DNA from: Bradyrhizobium liaoningense
Lineage (GTDB): Bacteria > Pseudomonadota > Alphaproteobacteria > Rhizobiales > Xanthobacteraceae
Length of the DNA: 64,000 bases
NCBI RefSeq assembly: GCF_018130825.1
Contig: NZ_JAFCJS010000009.1
Coordinates: forward strand, 186,001-250,000
Direction: 5' to 3'
This document shows positions 1 to 8,252 of this stretch, piece after piece. Numbering within the stretch: the first letter of the stretch is position 1; each line of letters starts with the position of its first letter. A program made the translations under genes and the position numbers. The notes below the pieces were generated by a model that saw only the letters and a program-made list of their open reading frames with translations, was not told where the DNA came from and made no database searches.

Positions 1-654
1 ATCGGTGAGGTCGATCTCGGCGGTGGTCTCCACCGTCTCCGTGATCACCTTCATGCCGACCCAGCAGCCGGAATAGCGCGACATCGCGATACCGAGCAGG
101 CCCATCTCGATCATCTCGTGGATGCTCGAGGGATAGAGATACGGCATCAAGGCCGACATGAAGGCGTGGTCGGACTGATGCGGGACGGTCGAGGATTTGG
201 CGCCGTGGTCATCGCCGGCAAGACACAGCACACCGCCGTTCTTGGCCGAGCCTGCGGCATTGCCGTGGCGGAACACGTCGCCGCAGCGATCGACGCCGGG
301 GCCCTTGCCGTACCAGATGCCGACGACACCATCGTATTTGGCACCCGGCGAAAGATTGAGCTGCTGCGAGCCCCAGACCGCGGTTGCCGCCAGGTCCTCG
401 TTCACGCCGGGCTGGAACTTGATGTTGTACTGCTCGAGATGTTTTCGCGCGGCGAACAGCTGCTGGTCGTAGCCGCCGAGCGGCGAGCCGCGATAGCCGG
501 AGATGAAGCCCGCGGTGTTGAGGCCGTTGGCGCGATCGCGCCGGATCTGGGCCATCGGCAGGCGGACCAGGGCCTGGATGCCCGTGGTGAAGACGTGTCC
601 GGTGTCCTGGGTGTATTTTTGATCGAGACTGATCGGACCCTGGTTGATTCCCAT
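1..654 (-). CDS. Indolepyruvate ferredoxin oxidoreductase, fused alpha/beta type (N-terminal part, cut by window edge)
   Basis: The minus-strand frame opens at the ATG at 654 and stays open to base 1, giving about 218 residues starting MGINQGPISLDQKY. The motif GFISGYRGSPLGGYDQ near residue 50 and the stretch around GIWYGKGPGVDRCGD are typical of the N-terminal pyruvate/2-ketoacid oxidoreductase domain of the large fused enzymes of rhizobia. Known members oxidatively decarboxylate arylpyruvates to aryl-acetyl-CoA with thiamine diphosphate and pass electrons to ferredoxin in the cytoplasm. Family members are usually above 1,100 residues, so most of the gene lies left of the window. The family call is firm; the exact substrate is inferred. 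Confidence 0.88.
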   Translation of the reverse strand, partial: MGINQGPISLDQKYTQDTGHVFTTGIQALVRLPMAQIRRDRANGLNTAGFISGYRGSPLGGYDQQLFAARKHLEQYNIKFQPGVNEDLAATAVWGSQQLNLSPGAKYDGVVGIWYGKGPGVDRCGDVFRHGNAAGSAKNGGVLCLAGDDHGAKSSTVPHQSDHAFMSALMPYLYPSSIHEMIEMGLLGIAMSRYSGCWVGMKVITETVETTAEIDLTD

Positions 655-946
655 GCTGTCCTCTTTCCGCGCCCTGTTCAGGTCTTTGTCAGTTGCATCG
701 CTTAAGCCGTTGCCTGCCCATCGTTTTTAGCTAGGGCGCGCCGACCACCTGCGCCACTCTATGTCGGATATTTAACGCGGCGCATCACAAATCTGGACCA
801 AAGGGAGCGCCGGGTAAAAATCGCAATTTCGTGGCTGCAAAGGCATCGGGCATTTTCAATTTGTGTCACCATACCCCCGCCGTCGCGAAATGAATGGATG
901 CTCCCTTCGCACGGGTGCGGTCGATTGGTCGCAGGAGAGGCTTTCG

Positions 947-2185
947 ATGCGGACGATTCTGACTGGCTTGGCTCTTGCGGGTTTGGCGTTGTGCAGTGCG
1001 GTTGCAGGCACGGTTACAAGCGCGGCCCATGCCGCCGAACCGTCGCCGGAGCTGATCTCCTATGGCAAGGCGTTGGTCGAGGCCGGAGGCTGCGCGGGCT
1101 GCCACACCGCCGATCCGGCGAGGCCGTTCGCGGGCGGAAAGCGCATCGATACGCCCTTCGGCGTGATCTACGCGCCGAACCTGACGCCCGACCGCGACAC
1201 CGGAATCGGCGCCTGGGCGGAGGCTGATTTCACCCGGGCCCTGCGCTACGGCATCGCGCCTGATGGATCGAACTACTATCCGGCCTTCCCCTACCCTTAC
1301 TTCACGCGGATGACGAAGGACGACACGCTGGCGATCCGCGCCTATCTCGGCTCGCTCGCACCCGTGGTGAGCCGCAACAAGCCGCCGGAGCTGCGCTGGC
1401 CGTTCGGCTATCGCGGCCTGATGCGGATCTGGAATGCCATGTACTTCAAACCTGGCCTGTTCGAGCCGGACCAGAACCAGAGTGCGGCGTGGAACAGAGG
1501 CGGCTATCTCGTCACCGGGCTCGGCCATTGCGGCGCCTGCCACACGCCGAAGAACTATTTTGGCGCCGACAAGCAGGCACAGGCACTCTCGGGCAACGAG
1601 GTCGGCGGCTGGTATGCGCCAAGGCTCGATGGTGCCGGGCGCACCGGGCTGAAATCCTGGAGCGAGGCGGACATTGCCGAGTATCTGCAAAGCGGACGCA
1701 ACGCGAAGAGTCATGCCGGCGGTCCGATGGCCGAGGTGGTCGTCAACTCCACCGCGAAGATGAGCGATGCCGATGTTCGTAGCATTGCGCTGTATCTGAA
1801 GAGCCTGGCGCCGGCGCGGCGCGAGACGATCGTGACGCCGCCCGATGATGCCGAGATGAAGGCCGGCCAGTCGGTCTATGCAAAGCTCTGCATCGCCTGC
1901 CATGAGGCCGACGGCACAGGAGCGCCGCGGATCTATCCGCCGCTGCCGGGCAACGCGCTGCTGCAATCGGTCAATCCGGCCTCGACCTTGCGCATCATCC
2001 TCGACGGCGCCTACACCGTGACGACGCCGCGCGCGCCGAACACCGGCGAGATGCCGGGCTATGCCAAGCAATTGTCCGATGCGGAGATCGCCGCGGTGAC
2101 GAATTACATCCGCAATTCCTGGGGCAATGCGGGCCCGCTGGTGACGCCGTCGCAGGTGGCGAAGGCGCGGAAGGAGGAACCGTAG
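947..2185 (+). CDS. Triheme c-type cytochrome, dehydrogenase electron-transfer subunit
   Basis: A 412-residue exported protein. I chose the ATG at 947 because AGGAGAGG lies just upstream and a clean signal peptide follows (about residues 1-30, ending in SAAHAA). Three heme c attachment motifs are visible: CAGCH at 49-53, CGACH at 195-199 and CIACH at 315-319. This three-domain layout is that of the cytochrome c subunit of periplasmic membrane-bound alcohol, gluconate or aldehyde dehydrogenases, which passes electrons to the quinone pool or terminal oxidase. No catalytic dehydrogenase subunit is adjacent, so the partner is unknown. An in-frame opening back to 863 exists but has no ribosome binding site. 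Confidence 0.9.
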   Translation: MRTILTGLALAGLALCSAVAGTVTSAAHAAEPSPELISYGKALVEAGGCAGCHTADPARPFAGGKRIDTPFGVIYAPNLTPDRDTGIGAWAEADFTRALRYGIAPDGSNYYPAFPYPYFTRMTKDDTLAIRAYLGSLAPVVSRNKPPELRWPFGYRGLMRIWNAMYFKPGLFEPDQNQSAAWNRGGYLVTGLGHCGACHTPKNYFGADKQAQALSGNEVGGWYAPRLDGAGRTGLKSWSEADIAEYLQSGRNAKSHAGGPMAEVVVNSTAKMSDADVRSIALYLKSLAPARRETIVTPPDDAEMKAGQSVYAKLCIACHEADGTGAPRIYPPLPGNALLQSVNPASTLRIILDGAYTVTTPRAPNTGEMPGYAKQLSDAEIAAVTNYIRNSWGNAGPLVTPSQVAKARKEEP

Positions 2186-2201
2186 CTCCTTCTCGTCACC
2201 T

Positions 2202-2846
2202 CTACCTCTCCTCCTCACCCGTGAACACGAATTTCGGCATCTCCCATTTGTAGTGCACCGCGAGCAGGCGGAAGCTGATGCCGAGGACGAAGGTGAGAAT
2301 GGTCCAGAGCTCCGCGTTGAGCTGCAAGCCGAACGCGGTCGCGTAGAACAGGCCCGTTACCACCGAGACGCTGGCGTAGAGCTCGGAGCGGAACAGCAGT
2401 GGCACGTCGTTGCAGAGCACGTCGCGGAGCACGCCGCCGGCGCAGCCAGTCACCATGCCAGAGACGATCACGATGGGCAGCGTCGCATCCATCTGCCAGG
2501 CAACGTCGCAGCCGGTCATGGTGAAGACGACGAGGCCGATGGCGTCGAGCACGATGAAGGCGACCTTCAGCCGGTGCACGAGACGCGCGATCAGGATGGT
2601 GACGAAGGCGGCGCCGCCGGCGAGCGCGAGATAGACGGGGTTGGCGACCCAGGCCAGCGGATAGTGGCCGAGAAAAAGATCGCGCAGCGTGCCGCCGCCG
2701 AGCGCGGTGATGCAGCCGAGGAAGCAGACCCCCAGCCAGTCCATGCTGCGGCGTCCGGCAGCCAGCGCAGCCGTCATGCCCTGTGCGGCCACCGCGACCA
2801 GCGACAGGAAATGCAGCACGGTATCGGTTGGTGGCAGGCTCCACAT
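2202..2846 (-). CDS. Trimeric intracellular cation (TRIC/UPF0126) channel family protein
   Basis: A 214-residue, very hydrophobic protein with about seven membrane segments. The family duplication is visible as two glycine/arginine-aspartate motifs, GGGTLRD at 50-56 and GGVLRD at 137-142. Bacterial members related to YicG/YadS are inner-membrane proteins; structural work on the family shows trimeric cation channels, with physiological roles mostly unsettled. The ATG at 2846 has GAGGGAA upstream. It converges on the cytochrome gene with only 16 bp between stop codons. The family assignment is secure; the transported ion is not. Confidence 0.9.
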   Translation of the reverse strand: MWSLPPTDTVLHFLSLVAVAAQGMTAALAAGRRSMDWLGVCFLGCITALGGGTLRDLFLGHYPLAWVANPVYLALAGGAAFVTILIARLVHRLKVAFIVLDAIGLVVFTMTGCDVAWQMDATLPIVIVSGMVTGCAGGVLRDVLCNDVPLLFRSELYASVSVVTGLFYATAFGLQLNAELWTILTFVLGISFRLLAVHYKWEMPKFVFTGEEER

Positions 2847-3011
2847 TGCCGTGTTCCCTCATCCCCGATGGAACTTAAAGCCCGGGGCTCCCGGCGGAAC
2901 AGGTTCCCGATTCCCGAGGCGGGGGCAACATGAGACGAAAGCATCAGAGCAGGCGGAACGGAATCTCGCAGCTGAGGCTTGTCCCGTCGTCATAACCGAG
3001 GAGACCAATCG

Positions 3012-3404
3012 ATGGCTGACGACCGTTTTCCCAACGATCCGTATCGCCCGAACCTCGCCGACGATGAGTATCTTCGCGCGGCACGCCGGGATGCCGACCT
3101 GCAGGCCGACCCCGAGCTTGGCGAAGGCCCCGCCTCCAGCGGCAAGATCGCGCTGTTTGCCGTGGCCGTCGCCCTTGTGCTCGGCGCCGTGTTCTACGGC
3201 CTGAACAACACGAGCACAACGAACCAGGCCAGCAACGCGCCGACCTCGCAGACCGCCCAGCAGACGCAGCCGGCCAATCCGGCCGCGCCTCCCGGCATGC
3301 GCGACGTGACGCCGCGCAACAACACCGAGCCGGGCACGACCACGGGTGCTGCGCCGACCAAGCCGGCCCCGGATAAGCAGACTCCGTCTGACGGCGCGAA
3401 GTAA
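3012..3404 (+). CDS. Small single-pass membrane protein of unknown function
   Basis: A 130-residue protein. The ATG at 3012 is preferred over the in-frame upstream opening at 2979 because GAGGAG lies about eight bases upstream of it. The N-terminal 45 residues are charged and cytoplasmic-looking (MADDRFPNDPYRPN), followed by one membrane segment around residues 45-65. After it comes a low-complexity periplasmic tail rich in Thr, Pro, Asn, Gln and Ala that ends in lysines. I recognise no domain. The composition resembles other small rhizobial anchored proteins, but no function can be assigned. A hairpin terminator follows at 3533. Confidence 0.75.
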   Translation: MADDRFPNDPYRPNLADDEYLRAARRDADLQADPELGEGPASSGKIALFAVAVALVLGAVFYGLNNTSTTNQASNAPTSQTAQQTQPANPAAPPGMRDVTPRNNTEPGTTTGAAPTKPAPDKQTPSDGAK

Positions 3405-3419
3405 CAGTCACAAGATAGT

Positions 3420-3527
3420 GTCATCGCCGGCTTGACCGGGCGATCCAGTACTCCGAGGCGGGAGTGATTGATTGATAGGCCGCGGCGTACTGGATGCCCC
3501 GCCTGCGCGGGGCATGACACCGAGAGG
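3420..3527. repeat. Palindromic intergenic repeat (GTCAT...ATGAC family)
   Basis: About 108 bp with inverted ends: GTCATCGCC and GATCCAGTAC on the left, GTACTGGATG and GGGCATGAC on the right, plus an internal CCCCGC/GCGGGG hairpin. It sits between two convergent genes. Elements with such arms are frequent in Bradyrhizobium intergenic DNA and are non-coding. Confidence 0.6.
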
Positions 3528-3532
3528 ATGAG

Positions 3533-3567
3533 AAAGCGGCGGACTCAAAGGGTTCCGCCGCTTTTTC
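3533..3567. terminator. Intrinsic terminator, probably bidirectional
   Basis: The arms AAAGCGGCGGA (3533-3543) and TCCGCCGCTTT (3554-3564) form an 11-bp stem, followed on the plus strand by TTTTT. It lies between the convergent genes ending at 3404 and 3590 and can serve both, because the opposite strand also ends in a short T-run. Confidence 0.8.
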
Positions 3568-3589
3568 GCTTTCCGGGATGGTCGTTCGC

Positions 3590-4399
3590 CTAGCTGAACA
3601 TCTTGTTGAGCTCGCCGCCGGGGTAGCCGCTGCCAAGCTCCGTGAACGTTCCCTTCTCCGCCATCTCCTTCGCGGCGCGCATGAAGCCGCCCCAGGCGGC
3701 GCGGGCGAGCGATCCGCCCACGCTGATGCGGCGCACGCCGAGATCTTCGGCTTCCTTTAGCGACAGGCCGGACGCGCCAATCAGAAGATTGAACGGCTTC
3801 GGTGCGACAGCCTTCACCACCGCGGCGATGTCCCCGCGGCTCTTCAGGCCCGGCGCGTAGAGGCAATCGGCACCTGCATCCGCGTAGGCGGTGAGCCGGT
3901 CGATCACGAGCTTGAGATCGGTCACGCCCCAGAGATAGGCTTCGCAGCGGCCGACCAGCAGCGTGCCGCTGTCGCCGATCGCCTTGCGCGAGGCCTTGAT
4001 GCGCTCGACCGCCAGCGCGTGGTCGTAGAGCGGCTTGTCCTTGTCGCCGGTGGAATCCTCGATCGACAGGCCGGCGACGCCGGTGCGCACACAGCGCTCG
4101 ACATTGTCGGCGACTTTGTCCGGCTCGACGGCAAAGCCGCCCTCGAAATCGGCGTTGACGGGAATGTCGACGGCCGAGCTCAATGCTGCCAGATGCTGAC
4201 AGACATCTTCGACGGAGACGTGGTTGTCGGCCTTGCCGATGGTCCAGGCAAAGCCCGCGCTCGATGACGCGATCGCCTTGAAACCGAGATGCTGCAAGGC
4301 TTTCGCGCTGCCGACGTCGACCGGATTGGGCAGGATGAAGCAGCCGCTCTCGTGCATCTCCTTGAACGTCGCGCGCTTATCGGCGGTCGTCACATGCAT
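3590..4399 (-). CDS. Isocitrate lyase / phosphoenolpyruvate mutase family protein
   Basis: A 269-residue cytoplasmic TIM-barrel protein. The start at 4399 (MHVTTADKRATF) has GGGAGAG eight bases upstream; an extension to 4435 is possible but lacks this. Metal-site residues of the superfamily are visible as NADFEGG (D84) and IED at 113-115. The catalytic-loop KKCGH signature of true isocitrate and methylisocitrate lyases is absent; the equivalent region reads STGDKDKPLYD. This places it among the broad PEP-mutase-like C-C/P-C bond enzymes (oxaloacetate decarboxylases, carboxyvinyl-phosphonate mutases and uncharacterised members). The actual substrate is unknown. Confidence 0.85.
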   Translation of the reverse strand: MHVTTADKRATFKEMHESGCFILPNPVDVGSAKALQHLGFKAIASSSAGFAWTIGKADNHVSVEDVCQHLAALSSAVDIPVNADFEGGFAVEPDKVADNVERCVRTGVAGLSIEDSTGDKDKPLYDHALAVERIKASRKAIGDSGTLLVGRCEAYLWGVTDLKLVIDRLTAYADAGADCLYAPGLKSRGDIAAVVKAVAPKPFNLLIGASGLSLKEAEDLGVRRISVGGSLARAAWGGFMRAAKEMAEKGTFTELGSGYPGGELNKMFS

Positions 4400-4450
4400 G
4401 TTTCTCTCCCTTGTTGGCCGCGCAGACATAGGCACGCATCATCGCGCGCG

Positions 4451-4801
4451 CTAGTGCGCATCATGCACCGCGCGGCTGTCCTTCGGCGCCTCGTCGCGAT
4501 CGTTCATGCCGTAGTCGCGTACGACGCTGGCGATGCGCAGGTGATAATCGGCAAAGATCTGCGCCCTGCCCCTGGCCTGGGTGCGGCGGTGCTCCATGGT
4601 GTTGCGCCAGGCCTGGACGGCCGCCTCATCCCGCCAGAACGACACAGAGAGGATCTTGCCCTTCTCGGTCAGGCTCTCGAAGCGCTCGACCGAGATGAAG
4701 CCCTCGATGGTTTGCAGGAGCGGCTTCAGATCGGCTGCGAGGTCGAAATAGGTCTGGCGGTGTTCCGGCTTGGGCCAGACCTCGAAGATCACGGCGATCA
4801 T
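4451..4801 (-). CDS. Antibiotic biosynthesis monooxygenase (ABM) domain protein
   Basis: A 116-residue single-domain protein beginning MIAVIFEVWPKPEH. The beta-alpha-beta pattern with EGFISVERFE and SVSFWRDEAAVQAWR is characteristic of ABM-type dimeric alpha/beta-barrel proteins. Some relatives are cofactor-free monooxygenases or heme-degrading enzymes, but most are uncharacterised. It is the middle of three minus-strand genes (4898-5206, this one, 3590-4399) that may be cotranscribed, although the gap of about 96 bp upstream leaves room for a promoter. The charged tail from residue 98 on is outside the domain. Confidence 0.82.
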   Translation of the reverse strand: MIAVIFEVWPKPEHRQTYFDLAADLKPLLQTIEGFISVERFESLTEKGKILSVSFWRDEAAVQAWRNTMEHRRTQARGRAQIFADYHLRIASVVRDYGMNDRDEAPKDSRAVHDAH

Positions 4802-4897
4802 GGGCGTCTCCTCTTATGTGAGCACGATCGCTTTCGGAAAACCGCGTTGCACTTTGCGCTAACGCGGCCCTTCGGGTCCGGATCATGCTGGCGTGGC

Positions 4898-5206
4898 CTA
4901 CAATACCACCTTGCGCAGGAAGGTGCGCTCTTCCGCGAGGATGAATTTGTGTTCCTCGGCGAAGTGGAAATTTGCCATGCCCTCCGCATCCTGCCGCAGC
5001 CGGGCGCGATAGGCCTCATAGGCGGCGAGGCTCTCGAAGGTGATCAGCGCAAACGCGATGTTGTTGGTGCCCTCATGCGGCATGAAATAGCCGATCAGGT
5101 CGCCGCCGCATTTCGGAATGATGGTGAGCCAGCGCTTCGAATATTCCTCGAACTGCGCACGCTTGAACGGATCGAGCTGGTAGCGGATGAAGACGGTGAC
5201 GGACAT
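4898..5206 (-). CDS. NIPSNAP family protein
   Basis: A 102-residue protein starting MSVTVFIRYQLDPFK. The ATG at 5206 has GGGAGC upstream; the longer frame to 5290 runs through a repeat and was discarded. The pattern FIRYQLDPFKRAQFEEYSKRW, then GGDLIGYF, and an end in EERTFL matches NIPSNAP ferredoxin-like dimeric barrel proteins. Bacterial members have no established biochemical role. Together with the ABM protein downstream it gives two small alpha/beta-barrel proteins in a row. Confidence 0.8.
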   Translation of the reverse strand: MSVTVFIRYQLDPFKRAQFEEYSKRWLTIIPKCGGDLIGYFMPHEGTNNIAFALITFESLAAYEAYRARLRQDAEGMANFHFAEEHKFILAEERTFLRKVVL

Positions 5207-5224
5207 GACGGGCTCCCGATTTTT

Positions 5225-5296
5225 CCTTGCGCGAAGCGCGAGCGACGCCGTCGCCGCTGAAGCAACTGGATTGCTTCGCTTCGCTCGCAATGACGT
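5225..5296. repeat. Intergenic repeat with GATTGCTTCGCTTCGCTCGC core
   Basis: The block contains GCGAAGCGCGAGCGACG followed by TTGCTTCGCTTCGCTCGCAA and ATGACG, giving inverted GCGAGC/GCTCGC segments. It separates the divergent NIPSNAP and ArsR genes. This core is a well-known dispersed intergenic motif in Bradyrhizobium; here a single copy is seen. Confidence 0.5.
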
Positions 5297-5354
5297 GTTT
5301 GCAGCGACACGTTACACGCTTGCCCGACCACAATGCTTCGGCTACCATCGAAGC

Positions 5355-6053
5355 ATGAAATCAGGACCCGACATCGCCCTGGTCGCCTCGCTGGTCGGCG
5401 ACCCCGCCCGCGCCAACATGCTCACGGCGCTGATGAACGGCCGCGCACTGACCGCGAGCGAGCTGGCGCAGGAAGCCGGCATCACACCGCAGACGGCGAG
5501 CTCGCATCTGGCCAAGCTCGAGGCCGGCGGACTGGTGGAGCCGGAGAAGCAGGGCCGCCATCGCTACTACCGCCTCACCGACGACGACGTCGCCGGCGTG
5601 CTCGAAGGGCTCGCGGGCCTCGCCGCACGCACCGGCCACATGCGCGTGCGCACCGGGCCGAAGGATCCGGCGCTGCGGCGCGCGCGGATCTGCTACGACC
5701 ATCTCGCTGGCGACCTCGGCGTGCAGATGCTCGACTCCTTGCGCGAGCGGCACCTGGTGAAGCAGAAGAAACAGGAGATCGAGCTGACCGCCGAGGGCGA
5801 GCGCTTTCTCGCCAGGCATTTGCAGATCTCGCCCGACATGCTCAGCCACCCGCGCCGCCCGGTCTGCAAGGCCTGCCTCGACTGGAGCGAGCGGCGCCAT
5901 CATCTCGCCGGCACGTTAGGGGCCGCCATGATGCAGCGCTTTGCCGAGCTGAAATGGGCCGCGCGCGATCCCACGCCCGGCAGCCGCGTCGTGAACTTCA
6001 CCCGCGCCGGCGAGAAGCAGTTTGCGGCGCTGTTCGGCAATGGGAAGGACTGA
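5355..6053 (+). CDS. ArsR/SmtB-family winged-helix transcriptional regulator
   Basis: A 232-residue DNA-binding protein. The ATG at 5355 (MKSGPDIALVASLVGDPAR) is taken because the homologous start is at the winged helix; the frame is open further upstream into a repeat. The helix-turn-helix reads LTASELAQEAGITPQTASSH (about residues 31-50), followed by the wing QGRHRYYRL. The C-terminal half contains HPRRPVCKACLDWSERRHHLAG, a conserved region of this longer ArsR subfamily with a CKAC pair that might bind metal or sense redox state. It is divergent from the NIPSNAP gene, which may be its target. Confidence 0.88.
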   Translation: MKSGPDIALVASLVGDPARANMLTALMNGRALTASELAQEAGITPQTASSHLAKLEAGGLVEPEKQGRHRYYRLTDDDVAGVLEGLAGLAARTGHMRVRTGPKDPALRRARICYDHLAGDLGVQMLDSLRERHLVKQKKQEIELTAEGERFLARHLQISPDMLSHPRRPVCKACLDWSERRHHLAGTLGAAMMQRFAELKWAARDPTPGSRVVNFTRAGEKQFAALFGNGKD

Positions 6054-6105
6054 TCACACGAGAAGCGTGGGATCGCACGTTTGCGTGTGATTGGATGATC
6101 TCGTC

Positions 6106-6225
6106 ATGGCCGGGCTTGACCCGGCCATCGATCGCTTTAAGCGCAGTGTCATTCCGGGATGGTCCGAAGGACCAGACCCGGAATCTCGAGATTCCGGGTT
6201 CGCGCTACGCGCGCCCCGGAATGAC
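6106..6225. repeat. Palindromic intergenic repeats (ATGGCCGGG hairpin plus GTCATTCCGGG element)
   Basis: Two adjacent elements. The first is ATGGCCGGG-CTTGA-CCCGGCCAT (6106-6128). The second, 6148-6225, begins GTCATTCCGGGATGG and ends CGCCCCGGAATGAC with an internal CCCGGAATCTCGAGATTCCGGG palindrome. The same second element recurs at 34490-34570 in the ribosomal cluster. No T-run follows, so this is a repeat more than a terminator. Confidence 0.7.
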
Positions 6226-6247
6226 GGCTCCAAACACGAGATCCCAA

Positions 6248-7258
6248 ATGAACCGCCTCCTCCCGGCCGCGCTCGCCGCCGCCCTCCTTGCTTCCCCGTT
6301 CACCTCTGTCCACGCCGCCGAGACCACGCCGCGCGAACCTTACGGCATTGCGCTCGAGGGCTTTGCCTATCCCTATCCCGTTCACCTGCTCCCCGTGGTC
6401 AATGACGGCGAGCAGCTCAGCATGGCCTATATGGACGTCGCTCCCCAGCAGCCGAACGGCCGCACCGTGGTGCTGCTGCACGGGCGCAATTTTCCGGCAA
6501 GCTATTGGGCGCCCGTGATCAAGATGCTGAGCGAAGCGGGCTATCGCGTCGTGGTGCCGGATCAGGTCGGCTTCGGCAAATCCTCCAAGCCGGTGGGCGA
6601 GCTGCATTTCGACAATCTGGCGCGCAACACCATCGCGCTGCTCGACCATCTCAAGATCGACAAGGCCGAGATCGTGGCGCATTCGCTCGGCGGCATGCTG
6701 GGCGTGCGCATCGCCCGCGCCTATCCCGATCGCGTTGCCCATCTGGTGCTGACCGCCCCGATCGGCCTCGAAGACTACCGCTTCTACGTGCCGCCGACGC
6801 CGACCGAGAAGATGATCGAGACCGAGGACAAGCTCACCGCGGACGGCTATCGCAAGCAGCTGCAGACCAACTACGCGATCAAGCTGCCGGGCGAGGCGAT
6901 CACGCCGTTCGTCGATGCCCGCTTCAACATCAAGGGCAGCCCCGACTATCCGCGCTGGCTGCGCGCCTTCGTCTCTTCCGGCCAGATGATCTATCGCGAG
7001 CCGGTCGCGCATGAGATCCCGCTGATTGCGCTGCCGACGCTGTTCATCATGGGCGCCGACGACCACAACGCGCCGGGCCGGCCGCTCGCGCCAGAGGCGC
7101 TGCGCGCAAAAATGGGGCAGAACGCCGAACTCGCAAAGCAGCTCGCCGCGAAGATGCCGAACGCGCGGGCCGAGGTGATTCCCGACACCGGGCATCTCGT
7201 CTTCCTGGAGGCGCCGGAGAAGTATCGCGAACTGGTGCTGGGCTTTCTCGGCCGCTAG
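6248..7258 (+). CDS. Secreted alpha/beta hydrolase
   Basis: A 336-residue protein starting MNRLLPAALAAALLASPF with a signal peptide ending near residue 23 (VHA). The alpha/beta-hydrolase fold is plain: HGRNF at 79-83 forms the oxyanion region, the nucleophile elbow is AHSLGG with Ser146, an acid candidate is in GADDHNAPG, and the catalytic His is in DTGHLVFLEAP near the C-terminus. It resembles epoxide hydrolase, haloperoxidase or esterase-type enzymes exported to the periplasm. The frame is open back to 5333 only because it shadows the ArsR gene; the signal peptide fixes the start. Substrate unknown. Confidence 0.88.
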   Translation: MNRLLPAALAAALLASPFTSVHAAETTPREPYGIALEGFAYPYPVHLLPVVNDGEQLSMAYMDVAPQQPNGRTVVLLHGRNFPASYWAPVIKMLSEAGYRVVVPDQVGFGKSSKPVGELHFDNLARNTIALLDHLKIDKAEIVAHSLGGMLGVRIARAYPDRVAHLVLTAPIGLEDYRFYVPPTPTEKMIETEDKLTADGYRKQLQTNYAIKLPGEAITPFVDARFNIKGSPDYPRWLRAFVSSGQMIYREPVAHEIPLIALPTLFIMGADDHNAPGRPLAPEALRAKMGQNAELAKQLAAKMPNARAEVIPDTGHLVFLEAPEKYRELVLGFLGR

Positions 7259-7449
7259 CGACAGCTGCGTGTCGCCTGAGGCAGGATGCGGGGAACGTTC
7301 ATGCCGCATTCAGGTCATGATTGGCAGGTTTCGATCGCGCCGTGTCGGCATGTTGCAAGTTTAACGTGTCGAATCGTGTCTTTTGATTCATTGTGCGCCG
7401 CAAGCGCCCTGCCCCAACAATCTGCCCCAAGGACGAGAAGGAAGATCAA

Positions 7450-7701
7450 ATGAAATATCTCTTCGCCGCCGCCATGCTCGCGAGCGCCGTCGTCGGTTTC
7501 AGCGAGGCGGCCAGTGCCATGCAGGGCTGCGGCCCCGGCTGGGCCCGCGGCCCCTATGGTGGCTGCCGCCCGATGCGCGGTGCGGTCGTTGTGCGCCCCG
7601 CCCCCGTCGTGGTCGCCCCTGCGCCGGTCGTCGTCGTGCCGCGTGCCCGCGTGTGCCCCTACGGCTTCCGCTGGTGGGGTGGCCGCTGCCGCCCGATCTG
7701 A
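7450..7701 (+). CDS. Small exported GCG_CRPN-type protein
   Basis: An 83-residue secreted peptide with GAAGGAAG just upstream of the ATG. The signal peptide MKYLFAAAMLASAVVGF... ends around residue 22. The mature part has the cysteine/glycine block GCGPGWARGPYGGCRPM, then a valine/proline-rich repeat (VVVRPAPVVVAPAPVVVVP) and a second cysteine block CPYGFRWWGGRCRP. The first block matches what is called the GCG_CRPN prefix-to-repeats domain in rhizobial proteins. Function is unknown; the paired cysteines suggest a disulfide-stabilised envelope peptide. Confidence 0.8.
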   Translation: MKYLFAAAMLASAVVGFSEAASAMQGCGPGWARGPYGGCRPMRGAVVVRPAPVVVAPAPVVVVPRARVCPYGFRWWGGRCRPI

Positions 7702-7724
7702 TCTCGTCTTTTCGTACTGCGAGG

Positions 7725-7763
7725 TGGCCGCGCGGGATCAGCCCGCGCGGCCATTTTCTTTTG
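7725..7763 (+). terminator. Intrinsic terminator after the GCG_CRPN gene
   Basis: A 12-bp GC-rich stem, TGGCCGCGCGGG (7725-7736) with CCCGCGCGGCCA (7742-7753), is followed by TTTTCTTTT. It lies 23 bases after the stop at 7701. Confidence 0.88.
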
Positions 7764-7814
7764 AAGGCCTCCAAACAGCCGTCGGCGGAGTTTTTGCAAC
7801 AGCCACGAATCAAA

Positions 7815-7840
7815 ACGGGGACCGCGATCGCGATCCCCGT
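7815..7840 (-). terminator. Intrinsic terminator for the Tat-signal gene
   Basis: On the minus strand ACGGGGATCGCGATCGCGGTCCCCGT forms a hairpin followed by TTTG. It is 25 bases after the stop of the 7865-8146 gene and sits opposite the previous terminator, separating the two convergent genes. Confidence 0.65.
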
Positions 7841-7864
7841 CGAAAGCCTGGCCTCGCGCGAAGC

Positions 7865-8146
7865 TTACCAGTGATGGCGACGCCAGTGCCGGCGGCGCCA
7901 GCCCCAGTGACGGCGGCGCCAGCCCCAATGATGGCCACGGCCGTGCCAATGAACCTGTTCAGGCTTCAGCTGCGCGGCTTCCTCGCTGGTGGTGACAGCG
8001 GGATGAGCGTCGGGATTGCCTTCCGGCATGCGGTTCGGACCGCCGACCGGCTGCGGTGACAGCGGCGCGGCCTGGGCGGTCGCCGCGAAGGCGGCGGCGC
8101 CCGCCGTCACACCCAATGCAAGTTTCAAAAAGTTCCGGCGCTCCAT
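7865..8146 (-). CDS. Small Tat-exported protein with a His/Trp/Arg-rich tail
   Basis: A 93-residue protein starting MERRNFLKLALGVTAGAAAF, a twin-arginine signal (RRNFLK at 3-8), with likely cleavage after AQAAP around residue 28. The middle is Pro/Glu-rich. The last 25 residues consist almost only of His, Trp, Arg and Gly in tandem near-repeats (HWGWRRR twice, then HWRRHHW). Such tails suggest metal or nucleic-acid/anion binding, but this is inference. Tat export suggests folding or metal loading before transport. It converges with the GCG_CRPN gene. No characterised homolog is known to me. Confidence 0.75.
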   Translation of the reverse strand: MERRNFLKLALGVTAGAAAFAATAQAAPLSPQPVGGPNRMPEGNPDAHPAVTTSEEAAQLKPEQVHWHGRGHHWGWRRRHWGWRRRHWRRHHW

Positions 8147-8252
8147 GACATTTCCTCTAAGCTATCGAGCAAGTGATGCAGAGGAAGTGTCGCGGTAAAG
8201 ACATGAACCCAAGCTGAATCGCGCATTCAGATTCGTTGCGACGTGGAGAGTT

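Noticed and set aside
5333..7258. An apparent 641-residue fusion ending in the alpha/beta hydrolase
   Set aside because: The upstream part is the ArsR gene read in another frame plus repeat DNA; the hydrolase has its own signal peptide and ATG at 6248.
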